From an uncultured Bacteroidales bacterium (lineage in GTDB: Bacteria > Bacteroidota > Bacteroidia > Bacteroidales > WCHB1-69), in the NCBI GenBank assembly GCA_937901455.1, contig CALDIA010000054.1, positions 98,785 to 162,784 on the forward strand: a stretch of 64,000 bases of DNA. Direction: 5' to 3'. A program made the translations under genes and the position numbers. This document shows, one piece after another, positions 35,297-43,476 of this stretch. The notes below the pieces were generated by a model. The model made no database searches and had not been told where the DNA came from. It saw only the letters and a list, made by a program, of their open reading frames with translations. Each line of letters starts with the position of its first letter. Positions within the stretch are counted from its first letter, which is position 1.

Positions 35297-36247
35297 TTAG
35301 GTATGCTGCTCCAACCATTGGGAGACGTTTCGGAAGATCTGCTCTTCAGCATTGTTCACAAGGGTTGCCTTGAATTTTTCACCGGTAATGGTTTCATATA
35401 GCTCTATATAGCGTTGCGTAATGCTGTTGACAACCGCTTCGGTCATCTCGGGCACTTGCTGACCCTCCTGTCCTTGGAAGCCATTGGCCATGAGCCACTC
35501 GCGCACAAATTCCTTGGAAAGTTGTCTTTGAGGGAGACCCTTGGCAAAATTTTCCTCATAGCCGTCTGCATAGAAATAGCGGGATGAGTCGGGCGTGTGA
35601 ATTTCGTCAATCAGATATATTTTGTCATCCGCCTTGCCAAACTCGTATTTGGTATCTACCAAAATGAGCCCTTGCTTGGCAGCAATTTCTGTGCCCCGCA
35701 TGAACAACTTCATGGTGTAGTCTTCAATAACGGCATAGTCTTCAGGGGAAACCAGACCCTTGGCCAAGATCTCTTCTTTAGAGATATCAGCGTCATGTTC
35801 GCCCTGTTCTGCCTTGGTGGTCGGCGTGATCAGAGGTGTAAGAAATTTTTCGTTCTCGCGCATGCCCTCGGGCAGGATGTGGCCGCACAAGTTGCGCCCG
35901 CCGTTTTTATAAAAACGCCAAGCACTGCCACACAAATATCCCCGCACAATCATCTCTACTGGAAACCCTTTGCACAAAACCCCAACCGTAACATGCGGGT
36001 CAGGCGTGGCTAACTTCCAGTTCGGACAAATGTCTGACGTGGCATCCAAAAATTTTGAGGCTATCTCATTTAAGATTTGTCCTTTACATGGTATTCCCTT
36101 GGGCAAAATAACATCGAAGGCGGAAATCCGGTCAGTGGCCACCATGGCCAATACTTTGTCGTCAATGTTGTAAACGTCTCTGACCTTGCCATGATATACA
36201 CTTTTTTGTTTTGGGAAATGAAATTCGGTATGAGTTAAAGCTTCCAT
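35297..36247 (-). CDS. purC: SAICAR synthetase
   Basis: A 316-residue phosphoribosylaminoimidazole-succinocarboxamide synthase, which ligates aspartate to CAIR with ATP in purine synthesis. Marks are [20 protein letters not shown] near 21-40, [58 protein letters not shown] and HTPDSSRYF near 225. The long form with the C-terminal extension (beyond about 250) is the version typical of Bacteroidota and yeast-like enzymes, as opposed to the 240-residue form of Escherichia coli. A variant box (TATTTTCG on the minus strand at 36305-36312) is the only promoter candidate. Confidence 0.96.
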   Translation of the reverse strand: MEALTHTEFHFPKQKSVYHGKVRDVYNIDDKVLAMVATDRISAFDVILPKGIPCKGQILNEIASKFLDATSDICPNWKLATPDPHVTVGVLCKGFPVEMIVRGYLCGSAWRFYKNGGRNLCGHILPEGMRENEKFLTPLITPTTKAEQGEHDADISKEEILAKGLVSPEDYAVIEDYTMKLFMRGTEIAAKQGLILVDTKYEFGKADDKIYLIDEIHTPDSSRYFYADGYEENFAKGLPQRQLSKEFVREWLMANGFQGQEGQQVPEMTEAVVNSITQRYIELYETITGEKFKATLVNNAEEQIFRNVSQWLEQHT

Positions 36248-36342
36248 AAATGATTGGTTTAGCGTATGATGAATGTTAATGAATACTCATGTCGTAAAGA
36301 GTTGCGAAAATACACTTTTTTGCAAAGAATAGGCGCAGGTGG

Positions 36343-38391
36343 CTATTTGACCGTGCTTCCCTCTTTCACTTGTTTTTGTGGTTGTACAATAGATAGAGCA
36401 CCGTCGGCATTTTCGGCCATCAGCACCATGCCATGTGATTCCACGCCCTTGATATTTTTGGGCGCCAGATTGATCAGCATCAGTACCTGCTTGCCCACGA
36501 GGTCGGCAGGCTCGTAATATTCAGCAATGCCGGACACAATCTCGCGAGTGTCCACCCCAGTGTTAACTTTCAGCTTCAGCAGTTTCTTCGTTTTGGCCAC
36601 TTTCTCAGCTTCCAATACCGTACAAATTCGGATGTCCATCTTCTGGAAATCTTCAAACGAGATGATAGGTTTCTCGGGTTCGGCCTTTGCCGTAGCTATC
36701 ATGTTGGTGTTTTTGGTATCCTCCAACTTCTTAACCTGCTTGGCAATGGTCTCATCGTCTATTTTTTCGAAAAGATACTCGGCAGGGTTGAGTTGGCTAC
36801 CCACTGCCAGTAGGTCGGCACGACCGCCGTCCTGCCAGTTTTTGGTGTTGATATTGAGGATACGCTGCAGTTTCTGGGCGGTGAAGGGCAAGAACGGTTC
36901 ACATAGCACCGACAGGGCGGCACAAATCTGGAGCGAAAGGTGGATGATGGTTTTTGTCTGCTCGGGGTCCTCTTTCCACTTCTTCCACGGCTCTGTGTCT
37001 GTCAAATATTTGTTACCCAAGCGGGCGAGGTTCATGAACTCCTGCAAGGCCTCGCGGAAACGATAATGCTCAATGGAGTCGCCGATGAGCTTCGGAAACT
37101 CAGCAATCTTGGCCACAATCTCCCGCTCATAGTCAGAATAGGCACCATGTTCCGGAACAAAACCATTAAAGTATTTGTGAGTCAGCACGATGGTACGATT
37201 GGCAAAGTTGCCGAAAATGGCCAGCAGTTCGTTGTTGTTGCGTGCCTGGAAGTCGGCCCAGGTGAAGTCCGCGTCCTTGGTCTCCGGCGCGATGGAGGTC
37301 AGGGTGTAGCGAAGCACATCCTGTTTGCCAGGGAATTCCTCCACATACTCGTGCGCCCAAACGGCCCAGTTGCGGGAGGTGGAGATTTTGTCGCCTTCCA
37401 AATTCAGAAACTCGTTGGCGGGGACATTGTCGGGAAGAATATAGGAACCTTCCGCCTTCAGCATGCACGGGAAGATGATGCAGTGAAACACGATATTGTC
37501 TTTGCCGATAAAATGCACCAGCTTGGTATGCTCATCTTTCCACCATTTTTCCCACTCCGCATGGTGGGCTGTGGCCCACTCTTTGGTGGCGGAGATATAG
37601 CCTATGGGTGCGTCGAACCAGACGTAGAGCACCTTGCCCTCAGCATTGGGCAATGGCACCTTCACACCCCAGTTGAGGTCGCGCGTGACGGCGCGCGGCT
37701 GCAACCCTTGGTCGATCCACGACTTGCACTGCCCATAGACGGTGGGGCGCCAATCGTCTTTATGCCCTTTCAGAATCCACTCGCGAAGCCAAGGCTCATA
37801 CTGGTCCAAAGGAAGGTACCAATGCTTGGTCTCCCTCAGTACCGGCACACTGCCGCTGAGCGCCGACTTAGGATCAATCAAATCGGTGGCGTTCAGCGAT
37901 GTGCCACACACCTCACACTGGTCACCATAGGCATGCTCGTTTTTACAATGCGGACATGTACCCGTGATGTAACGGTCGGCCAAAAATTGTTGCGCCTCCT
38001 CGTCATAGTACTGCATGGTGGTCTTCTCAATGAGCTTGCCCTCTTCATACAGTTTTTTGAAATAGGCAGAAGCAGTCTCATGATGGGTCGGGTTGGAGGT
38101 GCGGGAATAGATGTCGAAGGAGATGCCAAGGTCTTCAAACGATTTTTTGATGATATTATGGTAGCGGTCCACGATATCTTGCGGGGTAACACCCTCCTTG
38201 CGAGCCTTGATGGTGATGGGCACTCCATGCTCGTCGGAACCGCCAATGAAAAGCACCTCTTTGCCGTTGTTGCGCAAGTAACGCGCATAGATGTCTGCCG
38301 GAATGTAAACCCCCGCCAAATGACCGATATGCACCGGTCCATTAGCGTAAGGTAATGCAGATGTGATGGTGTAGCGTTTGATATCTCTCAT
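36343..38391 (-). CDS. metG: Methionyl-tRNA synthetase
   Basis: A 682-residue class I synthetase charging tRNA-Met. HIGH is at residues 21-24 ([10 protein letters not shown]), the zinc knuckle is [18 protein letters not shown] near 145-165, and the KMSKS equivalent is KISTS near 332-336. The anticodon-binding helical domain follows, and the last 110 residues (from [20 protein letters not shown]) are the EMAP-II/Trbp-like tRNA-binding domain that dimerises MetG. Length matches the long MetG1 form. A promoter box lies 36 bases upstream; purC is downstream but separated by 96 bases and appears independent. Confidence 0.97.
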   Translation of the reverse strand: MRDIKRYTITSALPYANGPVHIGHLAGVYIPADIYARYLRNNGKEVLFIGGSDEHGVPITIKARKEGVTPQDIVDRYHNIIKKSFEDLGISFDIYSRTSNPTHHETASAYFKKLYEEGKLIEKTTMQYYDEEAQQFLADRYITGTCPHCKNEHAYGDQCEVCGTSLNATDLIDPKSALSGSVPVLRETKHWYLPLDQYEPWLREWILKGHKDDWRPTVYGQCKSWIDQGLQPRAVTRDLNWGVKVPLPNAEGKVLYVWFDAPIGYISATKEWATAHHAEWEKWWKDEHTKLVHFIGKDNIVFHCIIFPCMLKAEGSYILPDNVPANEFLNLEGDKISTSRNWAVWAHEYVEEFPGKQDVLRYTLTSIAPETKDADFTWADFQARNNNELLAIFGNFANRTIVLTHKYFNGFVPEHGAYSDYEREIVAKIAEFPKLIGDSIEHYRFREALQEFMNLARLGNKYLTDTEPWKKWKEDPEQTKTIIHLSLQICAALSVLCEPFLPFTAQKLQRILNINTKNWQDGGRADLLAVGSQLNPAEYLFEKIDDETIAKQVKKLEDTKNTNMIATAKAEPEKPIISFEDFQKMDIRICTVLEAEKVAKTKKLLKLKVNTGVDTREIVSGIAEYYEPADLVGKQVLMLINLAPKNIKGVESHGMVLMAENADGALSIVQPQKQVKEGSTVK

Positions 38392-38426
38392 TTATCCAAT
38401 AATTATGCGAGTCGTTAAAGAAAGCG

Positions 38427-38434
38427 CAAAAATA
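38427..38434 (-). promoter_or_regulatory. Bacteroidota -7 promoter box for metG
   Basis: On the minus strand this reads TATTTTTG followed by CGC, 36 bases before the metG start. Confidence 0.65.
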
Positions 38435-38516
38435 GCATTTTTTAGTAAGAGATGGTTGTTTACAGCGGCCTGTTCATAAAAAAAATACAAATGAGAGGTT
38501 TTTTTTAAAAAAGTGG

Positions 38517-38524
38517 TACTTTTG
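38517..38524 (+). promoter_or_regulatory. Bacteroidota -7 promoter box for the first cleaved-adhesin gene
   Basis: TACTTTTG followed by CAACAC, 35 bases before the ATG. The bases from here to the start are nearly the same as those before the second adhesin gene (39472 onward). Confidence 0.75.
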
Positions 38525-38558
38525 CAACACAATTTATTATTAACAAAATCTGAAAATT

Positions 38559-39359
38559 ATGAAGAAATTATTTACCCTTTTAGCAATTGTATTTGCTGCT
38601 GTTGCAGTAAATGCTCAAGTCGAATTCACCTATGATTTCGAAAGTGATTTGCAAGGCTGGACCGTCCTTATGGTCAATTCAGATGGTGGTACATGGTTAC
38701 ACAGTTCCGCTAATCCTTCCTCCTACGACTATACTGATCTCGCTCACAGTGGCACTGGTTTTGCCATGTGCTACTCCTTTGTTGATTATGATGGAGCATA
38801 CGACACAGATTGCTACCTTGTTTCCCCTCGTAAGTATAACATTGTAGCCGGCTCAACAATAACCTTCTATGCTGACAATGCCAATGACAGTTATCCTGAG
38901 AGCATTTCTGTTGAAATAGCTACCGTTGATAATCCGACAGCTGCCGATTTTACAAGCATTTGGCAAGGCGGAGCAAAAGGAAGTTCTGGTGAAAAATACG
39001 ATAACTGGCGAAGCCATAGCATTGATCTGAGTTCATACGCTGGCCAGAGCGTTTGGATAGCTTTTCACGATGTGAACGAAGATCAGTATGAAATCTGGAT
39101 TGACGATGTTACCATTCTTGCTGAGAGTGGTACCGGAATCAATGAGATTGCAGACAACAACTTCACGGTTTATCCGAACCCTGCCACTTCTATGATTACG
39201 GTGGAGGGCGAAGGTGTTGCTGAAATTTACAACACTCTCGGCCAAATGATTATGAGCAACGAAGTGAATGGCAATGCCCAATTCAACGTTAGCAGCCTGG
39301 AGAGCGGCGTTTATTTCATTCGTATGAATGGTGCTACCCAACGTTTCATCAAGAAATAA
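38559..39359 (+). CDS. T9SS-exported cleaved-adhesin (choice-of-anchor J) protein, copy 1
   Basis: A 266-residue surface protein: signal peptide 1-19 (ending VNAQ), one choice-of-anchor J/cleaved-adhesin domain (about 23-188; FTYDFESDLQGWTVLM, LVSPRKYNIVAGSTITFYAD, WRSHSIDLSSYAGQSVWIAF, IWIDDVTI), the kind of module found in gingipain-associated adhesins, and a T9SS type A sorting tail (about 195-266; FTVYPNPATSMITVEGEG ... LESGVYFIRMNG ... QRFIKK). It should pass through SprA and be fixed to the surface or released; ligand unknown. A tandem paralogue follows. Compared with multidomain adhesins it is minimal: one domain plus tail. Confidence 0.88.
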   Translation: MKKLFTLLAIVFAAVAVNAQVEFTYDFESDLQGWTVLMVNSDGGTWLHSSANPSSYDYTDLAHSGTGFAMCYSFVDYDGAYDTDCYLVSPRKYNIVAGSTITFYADNANDSYPESISVEIATVDNPTAADFTSIWQGGAKGSSGEKYDNWRSHSIDLSSYAGQSVWIAFHDVNEDQYEIWIDDVTILAESGTGINEIADNNFTVYPNPATSMITVEGEGVAEIYNTLGQMIMSNEVNGNAQFNVSSLESGVYFIRMNGATQRFIKK

Positions 39360-39403
39360 TGCTTGATAAATACTTCTTATAACAATTTATGGAGTGTTTA
39401 CCC

Positions 39404-39443
39404 AAAACTGCTGCAGACCTCGGGCTCCAGCAGTTTTTTTTAT
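39404..39443 (+). terminator. Rho-independent terminator after adhesin copy 1
   Basis: AAAACTGCTG (39404-39413) and CAGCAGTTTT (39428-39437) form a 10-bp stem followed by a T tract. It separates the two tandem genes into independent units. Confidence 0.85.
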
Positions 39444-39471
39444 TTTTTTGGTTTTGTATAAAAAAATATAT

Positions 39472-39479
39472 TACTTTTG
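39472..39479 (+). promoter_or_regulatory. Bacteroidota -7 promoter box for the second cleaved-adhesin gene
   Basis: TACTTTTG followed by CAACTC, 37 bases before the ATG; the following CAATTTATTATTAAC is shared with the first copy. Confidence 0.75.
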
Positions 39480-39515
39480 CAACTCAATTTATTATTAACT
39501 TAAATTCTTAATATT

Positions 39516-40340
39516 ATGAAAAAGTTTTTTACCCTTTTGGTTGTTTGCTTTGCCGCTTTCGCAGTAAACGCCCAAATCACAGATGACTTTGAGTCGTATG
39601 ACAATTTTACTTTAAATCCAACTTCACCATGGACTTTCGTCGATGGAGATGGTTCCAACACTTATGGCTTTTCGGGGATTTCCTTTGAAAATTCAGGATC
39701 TCCGATGGCTTTCATCGTGATGAATTTTGATGAAAGTGTTCTTGGTGCCCAAATGTCAGTTGGAGCACATTCTGGCAGCAAATTCTTAGCTAGTTTTGCA
39801 GCCACCACGCCTCCGAATGACGACTGGATTATTAGCCCTGAATTGACTGGCGCCGCTGGCACCATCACTTTCTACGCCCTTACCTACACGGCTAACTATG
39901 GACTGGAAAGAATGAGAGTTTTGGCTTCCTCTACCACCAATGATGTTTCCAGTTTCAGTCCTATTTCTGAAGGCTCTTATGTTTCTGTTCCTGCTGATGA
40001 TTGGACAGAATACACCTACAACTATCCTGCCGGCACCAAATATGTGGCTATCAACTGTGTTTCAGACGATGCCTTTATCTTCATGCTGGATGACATCACT
40101 ATTTCTACTGGTGTCGGTATTGTAGATGTTGACGCACCTGAGTTCTCCATCTATCCGAATCCTGCTACCTCTGTTATCATGGTTACCGGCGAAGGAACTG
40201 CCGTTATCTCCAACATCCTTGGTCAACAAGTGATGTCTGCTACCGTGAACGGTGCTACTGAAATCAATGTTTCCGAACTTGAGAGCGGTATTTATCTTAT
40301 CAACATGAATGGTGTTACCAAAAAGTTCATCAAGAAATAA
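39516..40340 (+). CDS. T9SS-exported cleaved-adhesin (choice-of-anchor J) protein, copy 2
   Basis: A 274-residue paralogue of the preceding gene: signal peptide 1-19 (ending VNAQ), one choice-of-anchor J domain (about 22-195; DDFESYDNFTLNPTSPWTFV, DDWIISPELTGAAGTITFYA, DDWTEYTYNYPAGTKYVAIN, FIFMLDDITIS) and the T9SS sorting tail (about 203-274; FSIYPNPATSVIMVTGEG ... ELESGIYLINMNG ... KKFIKK). The two signal peptides, tails and 5' leaders are much more alike than the adhesin domains, which suggests duplication followed by divergence of the exposed part. It ends at a strong bidirectional terminator shared with rplT. Confidence 0.88.
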   Translation: MKKFFTLLVVCFAAFAVNAQITDDFESYDNFTLNPTSPWTFVDGDGSNTYGFSGISFENSGSPMAFIVMNFDESVLGAQMSVGAHSGSKFLASFAATTPPNDDWIISPELTGAAGTITFYALTYTANYGLERMRVLASSTTNDVSSFSPISEGSYVSVPADDWTEYTYNYPAGTKYVAINCVSDDAFIFMLDDITISTGVGIVDVDAPEFSIYPNPATSVIMVTGEGTAVISNILGQQVMSATVNGATEINVSELESGIYLINMNGVTKKFIKK

Positions 40341-40354
40341 GATTTTCTATTTTA

Positions 40355-40393
40355 GCATAAAAAAAGGAGGCAAACGCCTCCTTTTTTTTATGC
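40355..40393. terminator. Bidirectional terminator between adhesin copy 2 and rplT
   Basis: An almost perfect palindrome with core GGAGGC-AAAC-GCCTCC flanked by A and T runs, working on either strand for the two convergent transcripts. Confidence 0.9.
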
Positions 40394-40428
40394 TGTAAAC
40401 TCCTTTTAATAATTAAAGGGTAAGGTTA

Positions 40429-40773
40429 CTATTTGACTAAGTCAACGATAGCCTTAAATGCCTCAGGATTATTCATCGCGAGGTCGGCAAGGGCTTTGCG
40501 GTTAAGCGCCACACCTTTTTTGCCCAAGTTGCCCATGAGGGCAGAGTAGGACATGCCATATTCGCGTGCACCCGCGTTAATACGGGTAATCCACAAACTT
40601 CTGAAGTTTCTCTTTTTGTTCTTTCGATCGCGGTAGGCGTATTGCTGGCCTTTTTCCCACGAATTGACTGCAACGGTCCAAACGTTCTTACGTTTGCCGA
40701 AGTACCCACGGGTACGTTTCAAAATCTTTTTTCTTCTTGCTCTTGAAGCAACATGATTGACTGATCTTGGCAT
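40429..40773 (-). CDS. rplT: 50S ribosomal protein L20
   Basis: A 114-residue assembly-initiating protein of the large subunit. The sequence [40 protein letters not shown] and [24 protein letters not shown] segments (here [20 protein letters not shown]) are typical L20. It is the third gene of the conserved infC-rpmI-rplT cluster, 94 bases after rpmI. L20 represses this operon in bacteria that have been studied; no leader structure for that was identified here. The transcript ends at the bidirectional terminator downstream. Confidence 0.98.
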   Translation of the reverse strand: MPRSVNHVASRARRKKILKRTRGYFGKRKNVWTVAVNSWEKGQQYAYRDRKNKKRNFRSLWITRINAGAREYGMSYSALMGNLGKKGVALNRKALADLAMNNPEAFKAIVDLVK

Positions 40774-40867
40774 AATTGATTCCTTTCTTTTACGTCAGCG
40801 GTTTATAAACCTTATAAACTCTTTTCGGGCTGATAGTAAACTTTTAATGATTAATACTTGATTTAAC

Positions 40868-41065
40868 TTAGCACTGTCCGAGCATTTGCTTAACGGTGCG
40901 TTCCAAATTCGGTTCGACAATAGCGCTGTAAGCCAGGTTACGTTTTCTCTTTTTTGTCTTTTTGGTGAGAATGTGGCTGTGATAAGCGTGATGTCTCTTG
41001 ATTTTACCGGTGCCGGTCAAAGTGAATCTTTTCTTGGCAGCGGATTTCGTTTTGATTTTTGGCAT
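40868..41065 (-). CDS. rpmI: 50S ribosomal protein L35
   Basis: A 65-residue basic protein with the L35 pattern [20 protein letters not shown] near the start and [20 protein letters not shown] in the middle. It is the second gene of the infC-rpmI-rplT cluster, 45 bases after infC. Size and start are as expected. Confidence 0.98.
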   Translation of the reverse strand: MPKIKTKSAAKKRFTLTGTGKIKRHHAYHSHILTKKTKKRKRNLAYSAIVEPNLERTVKQMLGQC

Positions 41066-41110
41066 TTTCTCTAACTTTTAAAGGTTAATATATATAGAGT
41101 TGACAGCATT

Positions 41111-41677
41111 TTACTTTTTGGATTTCGGACTGAGCATGATGGTCATGTTCTTGCCCAACAGGGTCGGCATCTGGTCCACCTTGCCATATTCTTCCAAACT
41201 TTGTGCAAAGCGCAGGAGGAGCAGCTCTCCCTGGTCCTTGTAGATAATCGACCGGCCGCGGAACGTCACCATTACCTTCACCTTGTATCCGTCAGACAAG
41301 AATTTGGTGGCATGGTTGAGCTTGAAGTTGAAGTCGTGGTCGTCCGTCTGGGGTCCCATATGGATTTCCTTGACCTGCGTCTTGGCACTGTTGGCCTTGA
41401 TCTCTTTCTGCTTTTTTTTCTGTTCGTACAAATATTTCTGATAATCCATCACTTTGCATACCGGCGGATTGGCCTGTGGAGAGATCTCCACAAGATCCAG
41501 GTCATACCGTTCGGCAATTTCCAAGGCCTCTCGCAAGGAGACGATCTTCGGCTCAAAATTTTCACCCACGACACGTACTACTTGTGAGGTGATGTTTTCA
41601 TTGATATTGTGCGGAGCCTCCTTCTTGTTGGGGGCCACATATCGAACGCGGTTCTTAGGGTTAGGTGTGCTCTTCAA
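41111..41677 (-). CDS. infC: Translation initiation factor IF-3 (non-AUG start)
   Basis: A 188-residue IF-3, which keeps the 30S subunit free and proofreads the start codon. The N-terminal domain ([56 protein letters not shown]) and C-terminal domain ([32 protein letters not shown]) are complete. There is no in-frame ATG before residue 73; the frame opens after a TAA only five codons upstream of TTG at 41677, which is preceded by AGAAAGG at suitable spacing. A TTG (or another rare) start is therefore required. In Escherichia coli a rare infC start (AUU) lets IF-3 control its own synthesis, and the same logic is inferred here. Confidence 0.95.
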   Translation of the reverse strand: MKSTPNPKNRVRYVAPNKKEAPHNINENITSQVVRVVGENFEPKIVSLREALEIAERYDLDLVEISPQANPPVCKVMDYQKYLYEQKKKQKEIKANSAKTQVKEIHMGPQTDDHDFNFKLNHATKFLSDGYKVKVMVTFRGRSIIYKDQGELLLLRFAQSLEEYGKVDQMPTLLGKNMTIMLSPKSKK

Positions 41678-41730
41678 AGTACCTTTCTGTTTTTATTTTC
41701 TAATAATTTTATACTTAAATATTTGGGGCG

Positions 41731-41738
41731 CAAAAATA
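41731..41738 (-). promoter_or_regulatory. Bacteroidota -7 promoter box for infC-rpmI-rplT
   Basis: On the minus strand this reads TATTTTTG followed by CGCCCC, 54 bases before the infC TTG. It is back to back with the porG-operon promoter. Confidence 0.7.
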
Positions 41739-41777
41739 CACTTTTTTTTATTCTCATCCTCTTTCATGTATTTTTTT

Positions 41778-41785
41778 TATTTTTG
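41778..41785 (+). promoter_or_regulatory. Bacteroidota -7 promoter box for the porG-uppS unit
   Basis: TATTTTTG followed by CACCC, 32 bases before the ATG and 39 bases from the divergent infC box. Confidence 0.7.
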
Positions 41786-41816
41786 CACCCTATTTTACTA
41801 AGAATCATTTGAAAGT

Positions 41817-42695
41817 ATGAAACGAATATTCGATTTTAAAGGCAGGCTCTTGGGTTTGGGAATGGCACTTTTGATGGTGTTTTCTTTCAATTCAATGACA
41901 GCGCAACGCTCAGAGATCGGGCTCTTTGGCGGCGGCGGATTCTACCTCGGAGAATTGAACCCTACACATCTTTTTGCCGGCACAAAACCTGCTGGTGGTC
42001 TGATTTATCGCTATAATCTGACACCAAGATGGGCATTAAAGGCCGATTTTTTGTTTGGACGCGTGGAGGGCAGCGATGCTACCACCAATAAAGGCTATGA
42101 ACGAAACCTCAGCTTTTTCTCCCCCATCACCGAATTCTCAGTGGTGGCCGAGCTTAACTTCTTCCAACTCTATAATACAACTGGCAAGAATCGCTTCACA
42201 CCCTACATATTCGCTGGTGCTACCCTCTTCTCATTCAACCCCAAAACCGTCTATAACGATGAAATCTATGAGCTCCAAAGCTTCGGCACAGAAGGCCAAG
42301 GTCTGGAAGGCGGTCCCGAAAAACAATATAAACTCACCTCCTTCGCCATTCCCTTTGGCATTGGCGTGCGCGCCACTATCGGGCGTTATTTCTCTATCGG
42401 GGCAGAATGGGGCATCCGCTATACGTTTACCGACTACATAGATGATGTGCGCGGCGTCTATTTCGACAACGATGTCCTTCGCGAACACCGCGGCGATTTG
42501 ATTGCCAACATAGCCGACCGCTCCCCCGAACTGACCGATGAACTCGGACAACCACTCCCTTACCACCAGGCAGGGGAACAACGCGGCAATACAACTACTA
42601 CCGATATCTATTCCTTCTTTGGTCTCACATTTACGGTCAAGTTTGGCAATGAAGACCAAACGTGCGATCTCAGAAAACCCAGAAAGAGAAGATAA
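41817..42695 (+). CDS. PorG-like outer-membrane barrel protein (DUF6089 family)
   Basis: A 292-residue exported protein: signal peptide ending near residue 30 (NSMTAQ), then an eight-strand-type beta-barrel pattern (IGLFGGGGFYLGELNPTHLF, AGGLIYRYNLTPRWALKADF, FTPYIFAGATLFSFNP, GVRATIGRYFSIGAEWGIRY). The wording matches the DUF6089 family, to which the T9SS component PorG belongs. PorG associates with the PorK/PorN ring under the outer membrane. The C terminus is basic (CDLRKPRKRR). The gene heads a run uppS, bamA, three ompH, as in many Bacteroidota. The family assignment is from memory and the T9SS role is inference, since DUF6089 relatives also exist in species without T9SS. Confidence 0.75.
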   Translation: MKRIFDFKGRLLGLGMALLMVFSFNSMTAQRSEIGLFGGGGFYLGELNPTHLFAGTKPAGGLIYRYNLTPRWALKADFLFGRVEGSDATTNKGYERNLSFFSPITEFSVVAELNFFQLYNTTGKNRFTPYIFAGATLFSFNPKTVYNDEIYELQSFGTEGQGLEGGPEKQYKLTSFAIPFGIGVRATIGRYFSIGAEWGIRYTFTDYIDDVRGVYFDNDVLREHRGDLIANIADRSPELTDELGQPLPYHQAGEQRGNTTTTDIYSFFGLTFTVKFGNEDQTCDLRKPRKRR

Positions 42696-42706
42696 ACCTG
42701 GCACCT

Positions 42707-43441
42707 ATGTTATCAACCCCGCAAAACACACCCCATCATGTGGCTATCATCATGGATGGCAATGGACGATGGGCACAGAATGCCGGTTATGACCGCATCT
42801 ATGGCCATCAACATGCCCTCACCGCTGTGCACGATGCCATCGAATGCGCTGGCGAACAGGGCATTCAGTTTCTGACTCTCTACGCTTTCTCCACCGAGAA
42901 CTGGAACCGCCCACAAGAAGAAGTCAACATGCTGATGTCTCTCTTTGTGCAGACAATCCACCAGCAACTTGATGAAATGCATGCCAAAAATGTGCGCCTC
43001 TTGTTGACAGGACGCATTCAAGACCTGCCCGCAGATTGCCAAGAGGTCATGCAAGACGCTATTCGCAAAACCGCTGACAATACAGGACTCACCGTTATCC
43101 TGGCTCTTAGCTACAGCGGACGCGCTGAACTGACCGATTGTGTCAAGGCTTTGGCCGAAAAAGTGTCAAAGGGACGGATCACCGTTGAACAAATCTCAGC
43201 CGATACTATCCAACAGCATCTCTACCAGCCAGATGTGCCCGATCCCGATATTCTGATCCGTACTGGCGGTGACCTCCGTGTTAGCAATTTTCTGCTCTGG
43301 CAAATAGCCTATACAGAACTCTTTTTCTTGCCCGTATTATGGCCCGATTTCCGAAAACATCACCTTTTGGAAGTGCTACAAGCGTACCAAAATCGCGAAC
43401 GCCGCTTCGGAAAAACCAGTGCCCAAATTTCCCAATCATAA
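42707..43441 (+). CDS. uppS: Isoprenyl (undecaprenyl diphosphate) synthase
   Basis: A 244-residue cis-prenyltransferase making the C55 lipid carrier for peptidoglycan and O-antigen synthesis. HVAIIMDGNGRWAQ places the catalytic aspartate at residue 17; TLYAFSTENWNRPQEEV follows near 57-73, and RTGGDLRVSNFLLWQIAYTE with the FFLPVLWPDF segment near the C terminus completes the active site. The ATG at 42707 gives the normal length; an in-frame GTG at 42662 would overlap the upstream gene. It lies 11 bases after the PorG-like gene and 35 bases before bamA, which has its own promoter box. Confidence 0.96.
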   Translation: MLSTPQNTPHHVAIIMDGNGRWAQNAGYDRIYGHQHALTAVHDAIECAGEQGIQFLTLYAFSTENWNRPQEEVNMLMSLFVQTIHQQLDEMHAKNVRLLLTGRIQDLPADCQEVMQDAIRKTADNTGLTVILALSYSGRAELTDCVKALAEKVSKGRITVEQISADTIQQHLYQPDVPDPDILIRTGGDLRVSNFLLWQIAYTELFFLPVLWPDFRKHHLLEVLQAYQNRERRFGKTSAQISQS

Positions 43442-43447
43442 ATTTTG

Positions 43448-43455
43448 TATCTTTG
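43448..43455 (+). promoter_or_regulatory. Bacteroidota -7 promoter box for bamA
   Basis: TATCTTTG followed by CCGAC, 22 bases before the bamA ATG and 7 bases after the uppS stop. Confidence 0.65.
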
Positions 43456-43476
43456 CCGACTTTTTGAAATTTTGTA

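Noticed and set aside
36940..38355. A 471-codon open frame on the plus strand
   Set aside because: It lies wholly antisense to metG, whose motifs and length are complete, and the translation has no recognisable domain.
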